From: Planctomycetaceae bacterium | GTDB lineage: Bacteria > Planctomycetota > Planctomycetia > Pirellulales > Thermoguttaceae | Reading direction: 5' to 3' | NCBI GenBank assembly: GCA_031283515.1 | Contig: JAITBS010000567.1 | Location: 1 to 9,597, forward strand | Length of the DNA: 9,597 bases | Shown: positions 1 through 6,703 of the stretch, in pieces | How the letters are laid out: the number at the start of each line of letters is the position of its first letter | Numbering within the stretch: the first letter of the stretch is position 1 | The notes under the pieces: generated by a model | What the model saw: only the letters and a program-made list of their open reading frames with translations | Databases searched by the model: none | Told to the model about the DNA's origin: nothing | Position numbers and translations under genes: made by a program

Positions 1-211
1 TGAACTCAAAACCCTAGGGGTTGAACTCAAAACCCTGGGGGTTGAACTCAAAACCCTGGGGGTTGAAGTTAAAACCCTGGGGGTTGAAGTCAAAACTCTA
101 GGGGTTGAACTCAAAACCCTGGGGGTTGAAGTCAAAACTCTGGGGGTTGAAGTCAAAACCCTGGGGGTTGAACTCAAAACTCTAGGGGTTGAACTCAAAA
201 CATTAGTGTTC
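1..211. repeat. 21-bp tandem minisatellite, nine full units plus a degenerate tenth
   Basis: Units begin at 1, 22, 43, 64, 85, 106, 127, 148 and 169, with no change in period. A tenth unit at 190 is intact for about 12 bp and then degenerates into the 3' end of thiL. The array may continue to the left of the window. Each unit contains two small inverted repeats: TTGA-2nt-TCAA and a CCCT(A/G)GGG core. Only four unit positions vary among the nine full copies (C/G, C/T, C/T and A/G). There are no unique spacers, so this is not a CRISPR array. The period of seven codons keeps any reading frame open or closed throughout. Confidence 0.97.
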
Positions 212-271
212 AAAACCTTGCGGAAGGAGGACAGTTCCGTCCGTAAAACGAAGACCAGATTCCAATGTTAA
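2..271 (+). CDS. Possible 3' end of a heptad-repeat protein (truncated at window edge)
   Basis: Plus-strand frame 2 is open from the window edge to a TAA at 269-271. It reads the minisatellite as nine copies of the heptapeptide E-(L/V)-K-T-L-G-V, followed by an unrelated basic tail ending RKTKTRFQC. Three of the four variable positions in the repeat are synonymous third positions. The fourth is a first position that swaps Leu for Val. No ATG is visible, so a start would have to lie to the left. The last 69 bp run antisense to the end of thiL, which is unusual. One minus-strand frame (repeat T-P-R-V-L-(S/T)-S) also places the same three changes at third positions, so the strand is not decided. 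The stretch may not be translated at all. I do not recognise a protein family. Confidence 0.3.
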   Translation, partial: ELKTLGVELKTLGVELKTLGVEVKTLGVEVKTLGVELKTLGVEVKTLGVEVKTLGVELKTLGVELKTLVFKTLRKEDSSVRKTKTRFQC

Positions 272-1084
272 TTCGGCAACAGGATAAAGAATTACGTTAA
301 AATGTTTATGAAGCGGTTGGGTGGTGAGAAGTTTTTCCGCTTCGTCAGGCGGTACTGCCAATAAAAGTTCAAAATCTTCCCCATCAGAAAGTGCATGTTC
401 AAGCGGTGTTCGCCCTGTTTGTTGTGATAACCGAACCGCAGCCGGAGAAATCGGGATCGATTGTTCGTACAGCTTCGCACCAAGACCACTCTCAAACGAT
501 AAACGATGAAGATCAAGAGAAAAACCATCACTAATATCTATCGCAGCATGAATGTCAAAATGTTCGTTAAGATAAAGTGCTTCAAAAATTCTTGGTTCAA
601 ACAGAAATTGCCGTTCCAAAATACTGCCGCCAAGCATTCCGGTAACAAGAATCTTATCACCCGGTTTACCGCCGTTGCGCCGTAACACTCCTTGAGGTGT
701 AACACGCCCCAACACCGTAATTGAAATAACCAACCCGTTGTCCCAAGTGTTTGTATCACCGCCTGCCAAGGTCAAAGAATATTTTTGGATAAGCGGTTCC
801 ATTCCGTTATAGAGTTGTTCGGCGAGTTGGATTCCCTCTGACTTCGGCAACGCCACCGCAACCACAATAAAAGTAGGAACTCCTCCCATTGCCGCTATAT
901 CACTCAAATTAACCGCTAATGCCTTGCGACCAATCCATTGCGGATCAACCCGCCCAAGTAAAAAGTCAATGCCCTCCGTCAGCATGTCCACCGTAATAAT
1001 AGTATCACCAATTACCGCAGCATCATCGCCTAAAAGTTCAGTACCAACTCGGCTTCGTAACCACTTGATCCATTCTGTTTCCAT
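203..1084 (-). CDS. thiL: Thiamine-monophosphate kinase ThiL
   Basis: This enzyme phosphorylates thiamine monophosphate with ATP to give thiamine diphosphate, the last step of cofactor synthesis, in the cytosol. The 293-residue product shows the PurM/ThiL-type signature motifs in order: LGDDAAV at about 18-24 (metal and nucleotide binding), TVDMLTEGIDF at 31-41, NLSDIAAMGG at 59-68, GGDTN at 108-112, DISDGFSLDL at 183-192 and SDGEDFELL at 233-241. The C-terminal GFEH matches the usual ThiL end. It is slightly shorter than the roughly 310-330 residues common in the family, but no motif is missing. The ATG at 1084 is fixed by a perfect Shine-Dalgarno sequence just upstream. It lies 79 bp downstream of ftsH on the same strand and may be co-transcribed with it. 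Its stop codon directly borders the 21-bp minisatellite. Confidence 0.96.
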   Translation of the reverse strand: METEWIKWLRSRVGTELLGDDAAVIGDTIITVDMLTEGIDFLLGRVDPQWIGRKALAVNLSDIAAMGGVPTFIVVAVALPKSEGIQLAEQLYNGMEPLIQKYSLTLAGGDTNTWDNGLVISITVLGRVTPQGVLRRNGGKPGDKILVTGMLGGSILERQFLFEPRIFEALYLNEHFDIHAAIDISDGFSLDLHRLSFESGLGAKLYEQSIPISPAAVRLSQQTGRTPLEHALSDGEDFELLLAVPPDEAEKLLTTQPLHKHFNVILYPVAELTLESGLRFTDGTVLLPQGFEH

Positions 1085-1087
1085 GAT

Positions 1088-1096
1088 TCACCTCCT
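1088..1096 (-). promoter_or_regulatory. Ribosome binding site of thiL
   Basis: On the minus strand the sequence reads AGGAGGTGA, three bases before the ATG. This is a nine-base perfect complement to the usual 16S rRNA 3' end. It is by far the strongest Shine-Dalgarno in the window. Most neighbouring minus-strand genes have weak or no such motif, so thiL can be translated independently of ftsH. Confidence 0.85.
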
Positions 1097-1163
1097 ATGA
1101 TTCCCAGTATTCTTTCTTCTTTGCCTTCGTGTTAGGAAATCCGCCCTTTGGTTACGAATGTTC

Positions 1164-3086
1164 TTATTCTTTCTTTTCTGTTTTAAACGGAGATGTACCA
1201 AGAATTTCAATAAGCCGAGGTTCTTCAATTTCTTCTTCGGCTTCCAGTGCAACGGCAAGTTGGTCAAGCAATGTTCGGTGTTCACACAGTAATTGTGTTG
1301 CCAAAGCATCCGCTTCCGAAAGGAATCGGCAAATTTCTTCGTCAATCAACCGTGCCGTTTCCTCACTAAATTCACGGTTGGTATTTATTTCACGCCCAAG
1401 AAAAGGATGTGTTTCGTCCACACTAAATGCAACAGGTCCCAGTTTTTCGCTCATCCCCCAACTCGAAACCATACGACGCGCTAATTTGGTTGCCTGTTTC
1501 AAATCGTTTTCAACCCCAGCAGGTAATTCGTCAAAAACTAATCGTTCCGCCGCACGACCACCCATTGCAAACGCAAGTTGTGCATGAGCCTGTTTCGCTG
1601 AAAGTCCCAGTTGATCGCCTTCCGGTAAGGTGTAAGTTGCCCCTAAGGAACGCCCGCGCGGAACAATTGATACTTTGTGAACCGGCGACGAAAGCGGTCG
1701 AAACCAACCCACTACCGTATGTCCCGCCTCATGGTACGCAACCTTTTTACGCTCTTCCGGCGTAATCACCTCTTCACGCCGAAGTCCCATCACAACCTTG
1801 TCTTGTGCATAATCAAAATCCGTTTTTCCCACATCATCTTTTCCATTACGTGTTGCCCAAAGAGTTGCTTCATTGACAAGATTCCGAATATCCGCCCCCG
1901 TAAATCCCACCGTCCGACGCGCCAACACGTTCAAATCCACATCGCTCGCCAACGGAATATTTCGAATATGTACCTTGAAAATGGCTTCACGCCCTTTGAC
2001 CGTCGGACGATCCACCGTAATATGCCGGTCAAAACGCCCCGGTCGCAATAAAGCAGGATCCAAAACATCAGGACGGTTGGTTGCCGCCATGACCATCACC
2101 GACTCGCTCGGCGTAAAACCATCCATCTCACTAAGAATTTGATTCAGCGTTTGTTCACGTTCATCATGACCAGCCCCAATTCCTGTACCGCGATGACGAC
2201 CAACCGCATCGATTTCGTCAATAAATAAAATTGCCGGAGCCGCTTCTTTGGCAGTCTGAAACAAGTCACGAACCCGACTCGCCCCAACTCCTGCGAACAT
2301 CTGGATAAATTCACTGCCATTGATCGAAAAAAACGGAACACCAGCCTCGCCGGCAACTGCACGACCTAAAAGTGTTTTACCAGTTCCGGGCGGTCCCACA
2401 AGTAATGTCCCCTTCGGAACTCGTGCTCCCATTCTCTGATATTTTTGCGGGTCCTTCAAATAATCAACAATCTCAAGCAACTCATTTTTAATACTGTCCA
2501 AACCGGCAACATCTTCAAATGTCGTCGGACGATTAGCGTTGTTATTGTAACGTCTGGCAGGAGAACGACCAAAACCAAGTAATCCGCTGCCCGCTCCGCT
2601 CAAAATCTGATCCCGCGTCCGACGGAACATAAAAACAAACACAATAACAATTCCAACCGAAGCAATCATCGAAACAATCATAAGAGTTCCCAAAATATCC
2701 GGCACCGGTGACGCACTGTAATCCTTGCCCAACTTCGTGTAAATGTGCTTTTCAAGTTCCTGATCCGCAAGAGCTGTTAACGGTATTTCCGTTGAAAAAT
2801 TGGTAATATTGGTCTTTGACGGATCTTGATGATCGGAACTTTTGATCTTGCCGGAAAAACTTGTTCCAATCGCGTTGACATTGATAATATTGCCCGCATC
2901 CAGTTCCTGCCGAAATTCGCCCCAACCTAATTTTCGTGTATTAATGGAGGAACGGTTCGAAGACAAGAACAACGCCAAAAGTAGCAAAACTCCCAGAAGA
3001 ATAAAAAACATCGTGTTACGCGGCATCGGTTTGGGAACCCCAGATGGATGTTGAGACGAAGGTAAAGGTGAGGAAGGCTGATCCAT
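1164..3086 (-). CDS. ftsH: ATP-dependent zinc metalloprotease FtsH
   Basis: FtsH is a membrane-anchored hexameric AAA+ protease that extracts and degrades misfolded membrane proteins and some regulators. The 640-residue length is typical. Domains in order: a proline-rich N-terminus, TM1 at about 26-42, an extracytoplasmic domain at about 43-130, TM2 at about 132-154, a Gly-rich linker, the AAA+ module and the M41 peptidase. Visible motifs are Walker A GPPGTGKT (231-238), Walker B ILFIDEID (286-293), the second region of homology ATNRPDVLDPALLRPGRFDR (335-354), zinc ligands HEAGH (452-456) and the third ligand Asp528 in ENDLK. The pore loop reads MFAGVGAS where most FtsH proteins have MFVGVGAS. 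The ATG at 3086 has no obvious Shine-Dalgarno. M21 or M26 are possible alternatives, but both would leave little cytosolic sequence before TM1. Planctomycetes often carry several ftsH paralogues, so this may not be the only copy. Confidence 0.97.
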   Translation of the reverse strand: MDQPSSPLPSSQHPSGVPKPMPRNTMFFILLGVLLLLALFLSSNRSSINTRKLGWGEFRQELDAGNIINVNAIGTSFSGKIKSSDHQDPSKTNITNFSTEIPLTALADQELEKHIYTKLGKDYSASPVPDILGTLMIVSMIASVGIVIVFVFMFRRTRDQILSGAGSGLLGFGRSPARRYNNNANRPTTFEDVAGLDSIKNELLEIVDYLKDPQKYQRMGARVPKGTLLVGPPGTGKTLLGRAVAGEAGVPFFSINGSEFIQMFAGVGASRVRDLFQTAKEAAPAILFIDEIDAVGRHRGTGIGAGHDEREQTLNQILSEMDGFTPSESVMVMAATNRPDVLDPALLRPGRFDRHITVDRPTVKGREAIFKVHIRNIPLASDVDLNVLARRTVGFTGADIRNLVNEATLWATRNGKDDVGKTDFDYAQDKVVMGLRREEVITPEERKKVAYHEAGHTVVGWFRPLSSPVHKVSIVPRGRSLGATYTLPEGDQLGLSAKQAHAQLAFAMGGRAAERLVFDELPAGVENDLKQATKLARRMVSSWGMSEKLGPVAFSVDETHPFLGREINTNREFSEETARLIDEEICRFLSEADALATQLLCEHRTLLDQLAVALEAEEEIEEPRLIEILGTSPFKTEKKE

Positions 3087-3200
3087 AAAAAAGAAAATTA
3101 ATCAATAAAATTGGTAAATGTGTGCCGGATATTATCGTTTCGGTTATCAATAAAATAACAGCGCAATGTGTAATCTATAAAACTTATAAAACAATAAAAT

Positions 3201-4247
3201 TTATTTCATCATTTTTTCATAAACCTGTTCGTACTCAACACCAAGCACTTCCTGAACAAGGTAAGTCAATGTCTGATTATCGGCGTTAATGTGTAACGTA
3301 TATTGATGGAATGTCCGCGTTTCACCATGAGGTAATTCGGAAATCAGAGAAAAAATATTAAATTCATAAAACGGTGCAAATTCTGTTTCACCGAGAAATG
3401 TCGGACCATGATTATAGGCACGAACCTCTTGTTCCAATTCGTCAGAATACGGTAATTCCAGCATATCAAATGTAACAAGCGTCAGTGTTCCTTCACGAAA
3501 ATCAAGTGTTCCAAGAAAAGGTTTTGCCCGTTTACGAGGCACTGTTACTTGACAACGGTATTTGCCGTCCGCACGCAATAACACCGCCGACGGTAAAAAT
3601 CGTAAACGCCCATGCGGTGAAGAACCAAAAAAATCAGTGCCGATTGATGCTTCCGATTCCGGTTCTTCTGCCGGTTGAAATGGAACAATCGCCACTGTAC
3701 TTTGACCACTATTAAACATCCCGCGAATCTGAATCGAAATAGGATGTGCCCACGACGGAGAACGAACCGCACTGTTCACAATAGAATTGGCTGTTACAAA
3801 ACCGACAAACGAAACATCCATTTGATCCAATGAAATCGCCGCCGCATTGCCGAATGTTTCGTGAACTTCGTAACGCTCCAATAAACGTACCGTCCGAATA
3901 AGATCAAATTCAGCATGATTTCCATGAACGGTGTTCAACTTGACTGACCGCCGCATCCGAACAACCGGATGTTGCGGCATCGAATCAATAACAAACATCC
4001 CGCTCTCAGGAAAAAATATCAATTGATCTTCACCGCCATAAGAATTGTAAAACCAATCAGTTTTACCGGCATCAATAGCATTGACATTAATTAAGCCGAA
4101 ACTATTGCCGTCAATTCCGTCACAGGTACTCGTCATCACATTGCCGTTCCAATCCGGACAAATAACAATACGTCCTCCAATCTGATTACACAGTTCGAGG
4201 ATTCGTGTTTTTGATCCGAGATAGTTGACGGCATCACGGTAAGACAC
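3201..4247 (-). CDS. DUF6786-like protein of unknown function
   Basis: The stretch GRIVICPDWNGNVMTSTCDGIDG, followed by SFGLINVNAID and later NSYGGEDQLIFFPESGMF, matches the pattern I recall for the DUF6786 family, common in Planctomycetes and Verrucomicrobia. I recall no biochemical role for the family. The sequence is rich in short beta-type segments with a conserved YGGED motif. A sugar-binding or mutarotase-like beta-sandwich is a guess only. The open frame extends to a TTG at 4298, but that adds a hydrophobic stretch (FYWNIICYPFFLFDF) absent from the family pattern. I therefore chose the GTG at 4247, directly before SYRDAVNYL, giving 348 residues. Neither start has a Shine-Dalgarno. The first ATG (M54 of the long form) lies inside the conserved block. 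The gene sits 113 bp downstream of accB, counting from the GTG, on the same strand. It has no recognisable catalytic motif. Confidence 0.8.
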   Translation of the reverse strand: MSYRDAVNYLGSKTRILELCNQIGGRIVICPDWNGNVMTSTCDGIDGNSFGLINVNAIDAGKTDWFYNSYGGEDQLIFFPESGMFVIDSMPQHPVVRMRRSVKLNTVHGNHAEFDLIRTVRLLERYEVHETFGNAAAISLDQMDVSFVGFVTANSIVNSAVRSPSWAHPISIQIRGMFNSGQSTVAIVPFQPAEEPESEASIGTDFFGSSPHGRLRFLPSAVLLRADGKYRCQVTVPRKRAKPFLGTLDFREGTLTLVTFDMLELPYSDELEQEVRAYNHGPTFLGETEFAPFYEFNIFSLISELPHGETRTFHQYTLHINADNQTLTYLVQEVLGVEYEQVYEKMMK

Positions 4248-4360
4248 AAAATCAAAAAGAAAAAAAGGATAACAAATAATGTTCCAATAAAAAGTCAATC
4301 AATCGATCAATAAACGGAACACAATATAATTAATATTACATAATAGTATGATGAATATTT

Positions 4361-4876
4361 TTATGATTCATCTTTAATGACACGAAAAAGCGGTTTACCG
4401 AATTCAACAGTTTCCCCGTTTTTGGCAAGAACAGCGACAATTTTTCCAGAACATTCCGCCTGAATTTCATTATAAACTTTCATTGCCTCAATGATGCAGA
4501 CGGTGGTATCTGCATTGACGGTATCGCCAACCTTAACAAATGGAGACGCATCCGGTTTCGACGCCGCATAAAATGTGCCAACCATAGGGCTTTTGATAAC
4601 CTGAATATTTTTTTCGTTTGGAGGAACCGAGATTAAATCCGATGCCGCCGGAACTGTTCCACCCGAAACCGTCATTGACGAAACCATTGATGTCGGAACA
4701 GCCATTGATGTTGGAACTGTTTCCGCTGTAACCGATCTATTCCGTTTGAGTTGGATTCGCATATCCGATTGCTGAATATCGAGTTCCGTCAAGTCGTTTT
4801 CCTGCATCAATTCGACAAGCCGTTTGATACGCCGAATATCGAAAACATCGTTACCGCTATTGGAAGAATTAACCAT
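4361..4876 (-). CDS. accB: Biotin carboxyl carrier protein of acetyl-CoA carboxylase
   Basis: AccB carries the biotin that is carboxylated by AccC and passed to the carboxyltransferase to form malonyl-CoA, the first step of fatty-acid synthesis. The 171-residue protein has an N-terminal helical region (about 10-45), a flexible Ser/Thr/Val/Pro linker (about 48-90) and a C-terminal biotinyl domain. The biotinylation site is EAMKVYNEI with Lys133, where many bacteria have EAMKMMNEI. The protruding thumb, SPMVGTFYAASKPDASPF (96-113), is specific to AccB-type domains and argues against a generic lipoyl or biotinyl protein. The usual partner accC is not adjacent: ridA lies upstream and the DUF6786-like gene downstream. 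The linker contains an 18-bp tandem duplication. The ATG at 4876 has no clear Shine-Dalgarno. Confidence 0.95.
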   Translation of the reverse strand: MVNSSNSGNDVFDIRRIKRLVELMQENDLTELDIQQSDMRIQLKRNRSVTAETVPTSMAVPTSMVSSMTVSGGTVPAASDLISVPPNEKNIQVIKSPMVGTFYAASKPDASPFVKVGDTVNADTTVCIIEAMKVYNEIQAECSGKIVAVLAKNGETVEFGKPLFRVIKDES

Positions 4877-4971
4877 AATAATATTTTTGATGACGATTAA
4901 AATTTCAGTTTGTCAACACCTCAATTAACAACGTCAATAAAACGTTAATAAAATGATATACTCACGAAATC

Positions 4972-5346
4972 CTATACTTCCGCAACTAACTCCATTTCAA
5001 TTTTAGCACCGCGCGGCAATGCCGCAACTTGAACCGTACTACGTGCTGGTCGGGCATTGCCCAGATGTTTTTCATAAAGGGCATTCATTTTGCTAAAATC
5101 GGCAAGATCCGTTAAAAAAACAATTGTTTTTACAACACGGTTCCATGTGGTTCCTGCTTCTGTCAGTACCGCATCAAGATTTTTGAGAACTTGTTGTGTT
5201 TGCTCTTCGATGGAACCTTCGACCATTTCCATTGTTTCAGGAACTAACGGAATTTGACCGGAAGTGAACAAAAAACCTTGACTGACAATACCTTGCGAAT
5301 AAGGTCCGATTGCAGTGGGTGCTGATTTTGTGCTGATTAGTTTCAT
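4972..5346 (-). CDS. ridA: RidA family reactive enamine/imine deaminase
   Basis: RidA proteins (YjgF/YER057c/UK114) hydrolyse reactive 2-aminoacrylate and related enamine/imine intermediates released by PLP enzymes such as serine/threonine dehydratase. They act as cytosolic trimers. Diagnostic blocks are AIGPYSQG (12-19), FTSGQIPL (27-34), VVKTIVFLTDLADF (71-84) and PARSTVQVAALPRGAKIEMELVA (100-122), with the substrate-carboxylate Arg at 102 (equivalent to E. coli Arg105). I chose the ATG at 5346, giving 124 residues, because it aligns with the E. coli N-terminus and lies 4 bp after the thioredoxin stop. An in-frame ATG at 5364 would add six residues and overlap the thioredoxin gene. Neither has a Shine-Dalgarno, so translation is probably coupled to the thioredoxin gene. 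Confidence 0.93.
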   Translation of the reverse strand: MKLISTKSAPTAIGPYSQGIVSQGFLFTSGQIPLVPETMEMVEGSIEEQTQQVLKNLDAVLTEAGTTWNRVVKTIVFLTDLADFSKMNALYEKHLGNARPARSTVQVAALPRGAKIEMELVAEV

Positions 5347-5350
5347 TTTT

Positions 5351-5674
5351 TTACTCGATTTCATCTAAAGCGTTTTGTAATTTATTTTTCGATTGGGCTC
5401 CGACCATTCGTTCAACAACATTTCCTTTATTGAAAAAAAGAAGCGTCGGAAGCATTTCGACACCAAATTGAGCTCCGATTTGAGGAAATTGTTCAATATT
5501 AATTTTGGCGATTTTGGCATCGCCGGCATTTTCTTTTGCAAGTTCTTCTAAAACAGGGGCGAGCATACGACACGGTCCGCAAGACGGAGACCAAAAATCC
5601 ACCAAAACAGGGATTGTTGATTTCAAAACATTCCGGTCAAAATTTGTTTCCGTCAATTCTAAAATTGATTCCAT
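5351..5674 (-). CDS. Thioredoxin
   Basis: This is a small cytosolic dithiol oxidoreductase that reduces protein disulfides, normally recharged by thioredoxin reductase. The 107-residue product aligns with E. coli Trx without register shift: Asp26, Trp28, Cys32-Gly-Pro-Cys35, Lys57 and cis-Pro76 (MLPT) all fall at the standard numbers. The usual Trp just before the first catalytic Cys is Ser (FWSPSCGPC). I prefer the ATG at 5674 over the upstream GTG at 5698, because AAGGA lies 9 bases before the ATG and the length matches the family. It is the first gene of the minus-strand cluster, with a promoter-like sequence about 110 bp upstream. The stop is 4 bp from the preferred ridA start. A specialised thioredoxin-like role cannot be excluded given the Trp-to-Ser change. 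Confidence 0.94.
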   Translation of the reverse strand: MESILELTETNFDRNVLKSTIPVLVDFWSPSCGPCRMLAPVLEELAKENAGDAKIAKINIEQFPQIGAQFGVEMLPTLLFFNKGNVVERMVGAQSKNKLQNALDEIE

Positions 5675-5786
5675 ATTGGTAATTCCTTGTACCAGCACGG
5701 GTTAAATGAATAAAAAGTTTAGAGATTAAACGATAGGTCAAAAGTTTGGAAGGGTTTGAATCCGCAACTTCAACTTTTGTTTTACG

Positions 5787-5814
5787 ATTGTATTAGTTTT
5801 ATCGTGTTTGACAA
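5787..5814 (-). promoter_or_regulatory. Candidate sigma-70-type promoter for the thioredoxin-led cluster
   Basis: On the minus strand TTGTCA (5814-5809) and TACAAT (5792-5787) are separated by 16 bp. Each box is one mismatch from consensus. The implied start of transcription is near 5780, giving a leader of about 105 nt before the thioredoxin ATG. This is pattern matching only; planctomycete promoter consensus is poorly defined. Confidence 0.45.
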
Positions 5815-5926
5815 GCCGTTAGGTTGTTTTGAAAGCAAAGAATAAGACATTGCCGTTAAAATCTACAGAAAAAATTAGATTAAATGGGATAAAAAGGGTA
5901 AAAAATAAAAATATCCCAAATAAAAT

Positions 5927-5955
5927 TTGTCTTTTTTGATTTTGTGTTCTATCTT
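5927..5955 (+). promoter_or_regulatory. Weak promoter candidate for the Cys-rich gene
   Basis: TTGTCT (5927-5932) and TATCTT (5950-5955) are spaced by 17 bp, each matching consensus at four of six positions. A very AT-rich tract lies upstream. It would start an approximately 147-nt leader whose first bases fold into a hairpin (5967-6004). The match alone is modest. Confidence 0.3.
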
Positions 5956-6092
5956 ATTGGTAGAGCATTTCAAAATGATTTGCTATTTACTTTATCATTG
6001 AAATCGGAAACATTTGGTCGAAACCGAATTTCCTATCAAATCGTTAGTGTCTATCGAATGAAGGGTTTCCGATGTCAGCAGTTCCACATTTT

Positions 6093-6100
6093 AGAAGGAG
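6093..6100 (+). promoter_or_regulatory. Ribosome binding site deciding the start at 6109
   Basis: AGAAGGAG ends 8 bases before the ATG at 6109. It is a strong Shine-Dalgarno and selects this start over the longer in-frame extension beginning at a GTG at 5944. Confidence 0.85.
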
Positions 6101-6108
6101 AAAAACAG

Positions 6109-6657
6109 ATGAAAAAGTTGTTGACTCTCGCAATCGTTTTTTCGTTAACACTTATTCTGAACAACATGAGTTTTGCTCAGGAAACCGTTGCGCCGGGACA
6201 AACCCTTGTAGTAACGGCAAACGAAGTGGCGGATGCGGGTTTAACTCAAGAGGTTACTGAAGGAGCAGTTGTTGTTGAGTCGGGATGTTGTGCCCCAGTT
6301 CCGCATCGTCCTTGCCCGTTGCGTCCTTTTGTTCGGCGTTCCTGCACACCGTGTGCTGCTACTCCGTGCAATCCTTGTCCGCCATGTGCGCCGCAACCTC
6401 CGATTTGTGCACCGGTACCGCGTAAACTGTGTGGTGCTCCGGTTTTGCCGCCGCCATGCCATGCTGAACAACCAGTCGGTCAGTATGCGGATCCTTGCGG
6501 TTACGATAATGCCGGATACCGTCCTTCGCTTCTTCGGAATGTCTTCACACGATTATTCTCAAGACTTCGCGGCGGTTATGATCCTTATTATGGATACGGA
6601 TACGGATGTCCTGAATTTGGTTACGGTATTGAAGCTCAAGTTCCATGTGAACACTAA
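6109..6657 (+). CDS. Secreted Cys/Pro-rich protein, candidate cell-wall or surface component
   Basis: The 182-residue product begins with a classical signal peptide (MKKLLTLAIVFSLTLILNNMSFA), with likely cleavage after Ala23 (S-F-A/Q). A short acidic segment (24-58) follows. Then comes a block at 60-130 dense in Cys and Pro, with spacing such as CTPC, CNPC and PPC. The end is Gly/Tyr-rich (GGYDPYYGYGYG, 155-166) and followed by two more cysteines. I count 14 Cys, at 60, 61, 69, 79, 82, 87, 90, 93, 100, 108, 117, 130, 167 and 180. No enzymatic or known metal-binding domain is recognisable. Planctomycete walls have been described as protein-based and rich in cystine and proline, so a disulfide-crosslinked envelope role is a reasonable inference but unproven. 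It has its own strong ribosome site, a long structured leader and an intrinsic terminator, suggesting a single-gene transcript. Confidence 0.88.
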   Translation: MKKLLTLAIVFSLTLILNNMSFAQETVAPGQTLVVTANEVADAGLTQEVTEGAVVVESGCCAPVPHRPCPLRPFVRRSCTPCAATPCNPCPPCAPQPPICAPVPRKLCGAPVLPPPCHAEQPVGQYADPCGYDNAGYRPSLLRNVFTRLFSRLRGGYDPYYGYGYGCPEFGYGIEAQVPCEH

Positions 6658-6703
6658 TTACAGGGTTCATTTTGAGGATTCAACTTTGATGATTCCGATT
6701 CGT

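Larger units (their letters stand above)
5675..6108. other. Divergent intergenic region
   Basis: This AT-rich 434-bp stretch separates the minus-strand thioredoxin start from the plus-strand Cys-rich gene. It holds the two promoter candidates and the Cys-rich gene's leader. An open frame reaching back to a GTG at 5944 continues into the Cys-rich gene but is better read as untranslated leader, because the signal peptide and Shine-Dalgarno point to 6109. I see no RNA gene or other coding sequence. Confidence 0.7.

Noticed and set aside
1..211. Possible CRISPR array
   Set aside because: Units are contiguous 21-mers without unique spacers, and no cas gene is present.
1129..1587. 152-codon plus-strand frame antisense to ftsH
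   Set aside because: It is a shadow of the conserved FtsH coding sequence with low-complexity Ser-rich content and no independent support.
3101..3156. Repeated ATCAATAAAAT (3101-3111 and 3146-3156) as an operator pair upstream of ftsH
   Set aside because: Similar AT-rich strings recur in several gaps of this AT-rich sequence, so the pair is not distinctive enough to call a site.
4280..4321. TGTTCC/GGAACA inverted repeat upstream of the DUF6786-like gene
   Set aside because: The arms are only 6 bp with 30 bp between them, which is expected by chance at this scale.
5944..6108. Longer N-terminus for the Cys-rich protein starting at GTG 5944
   Set aside because: It would bury a clear signal peptide and a well-placed Shine-Dalgarno at 6093-6100. 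The extra residues have no recognisable features.
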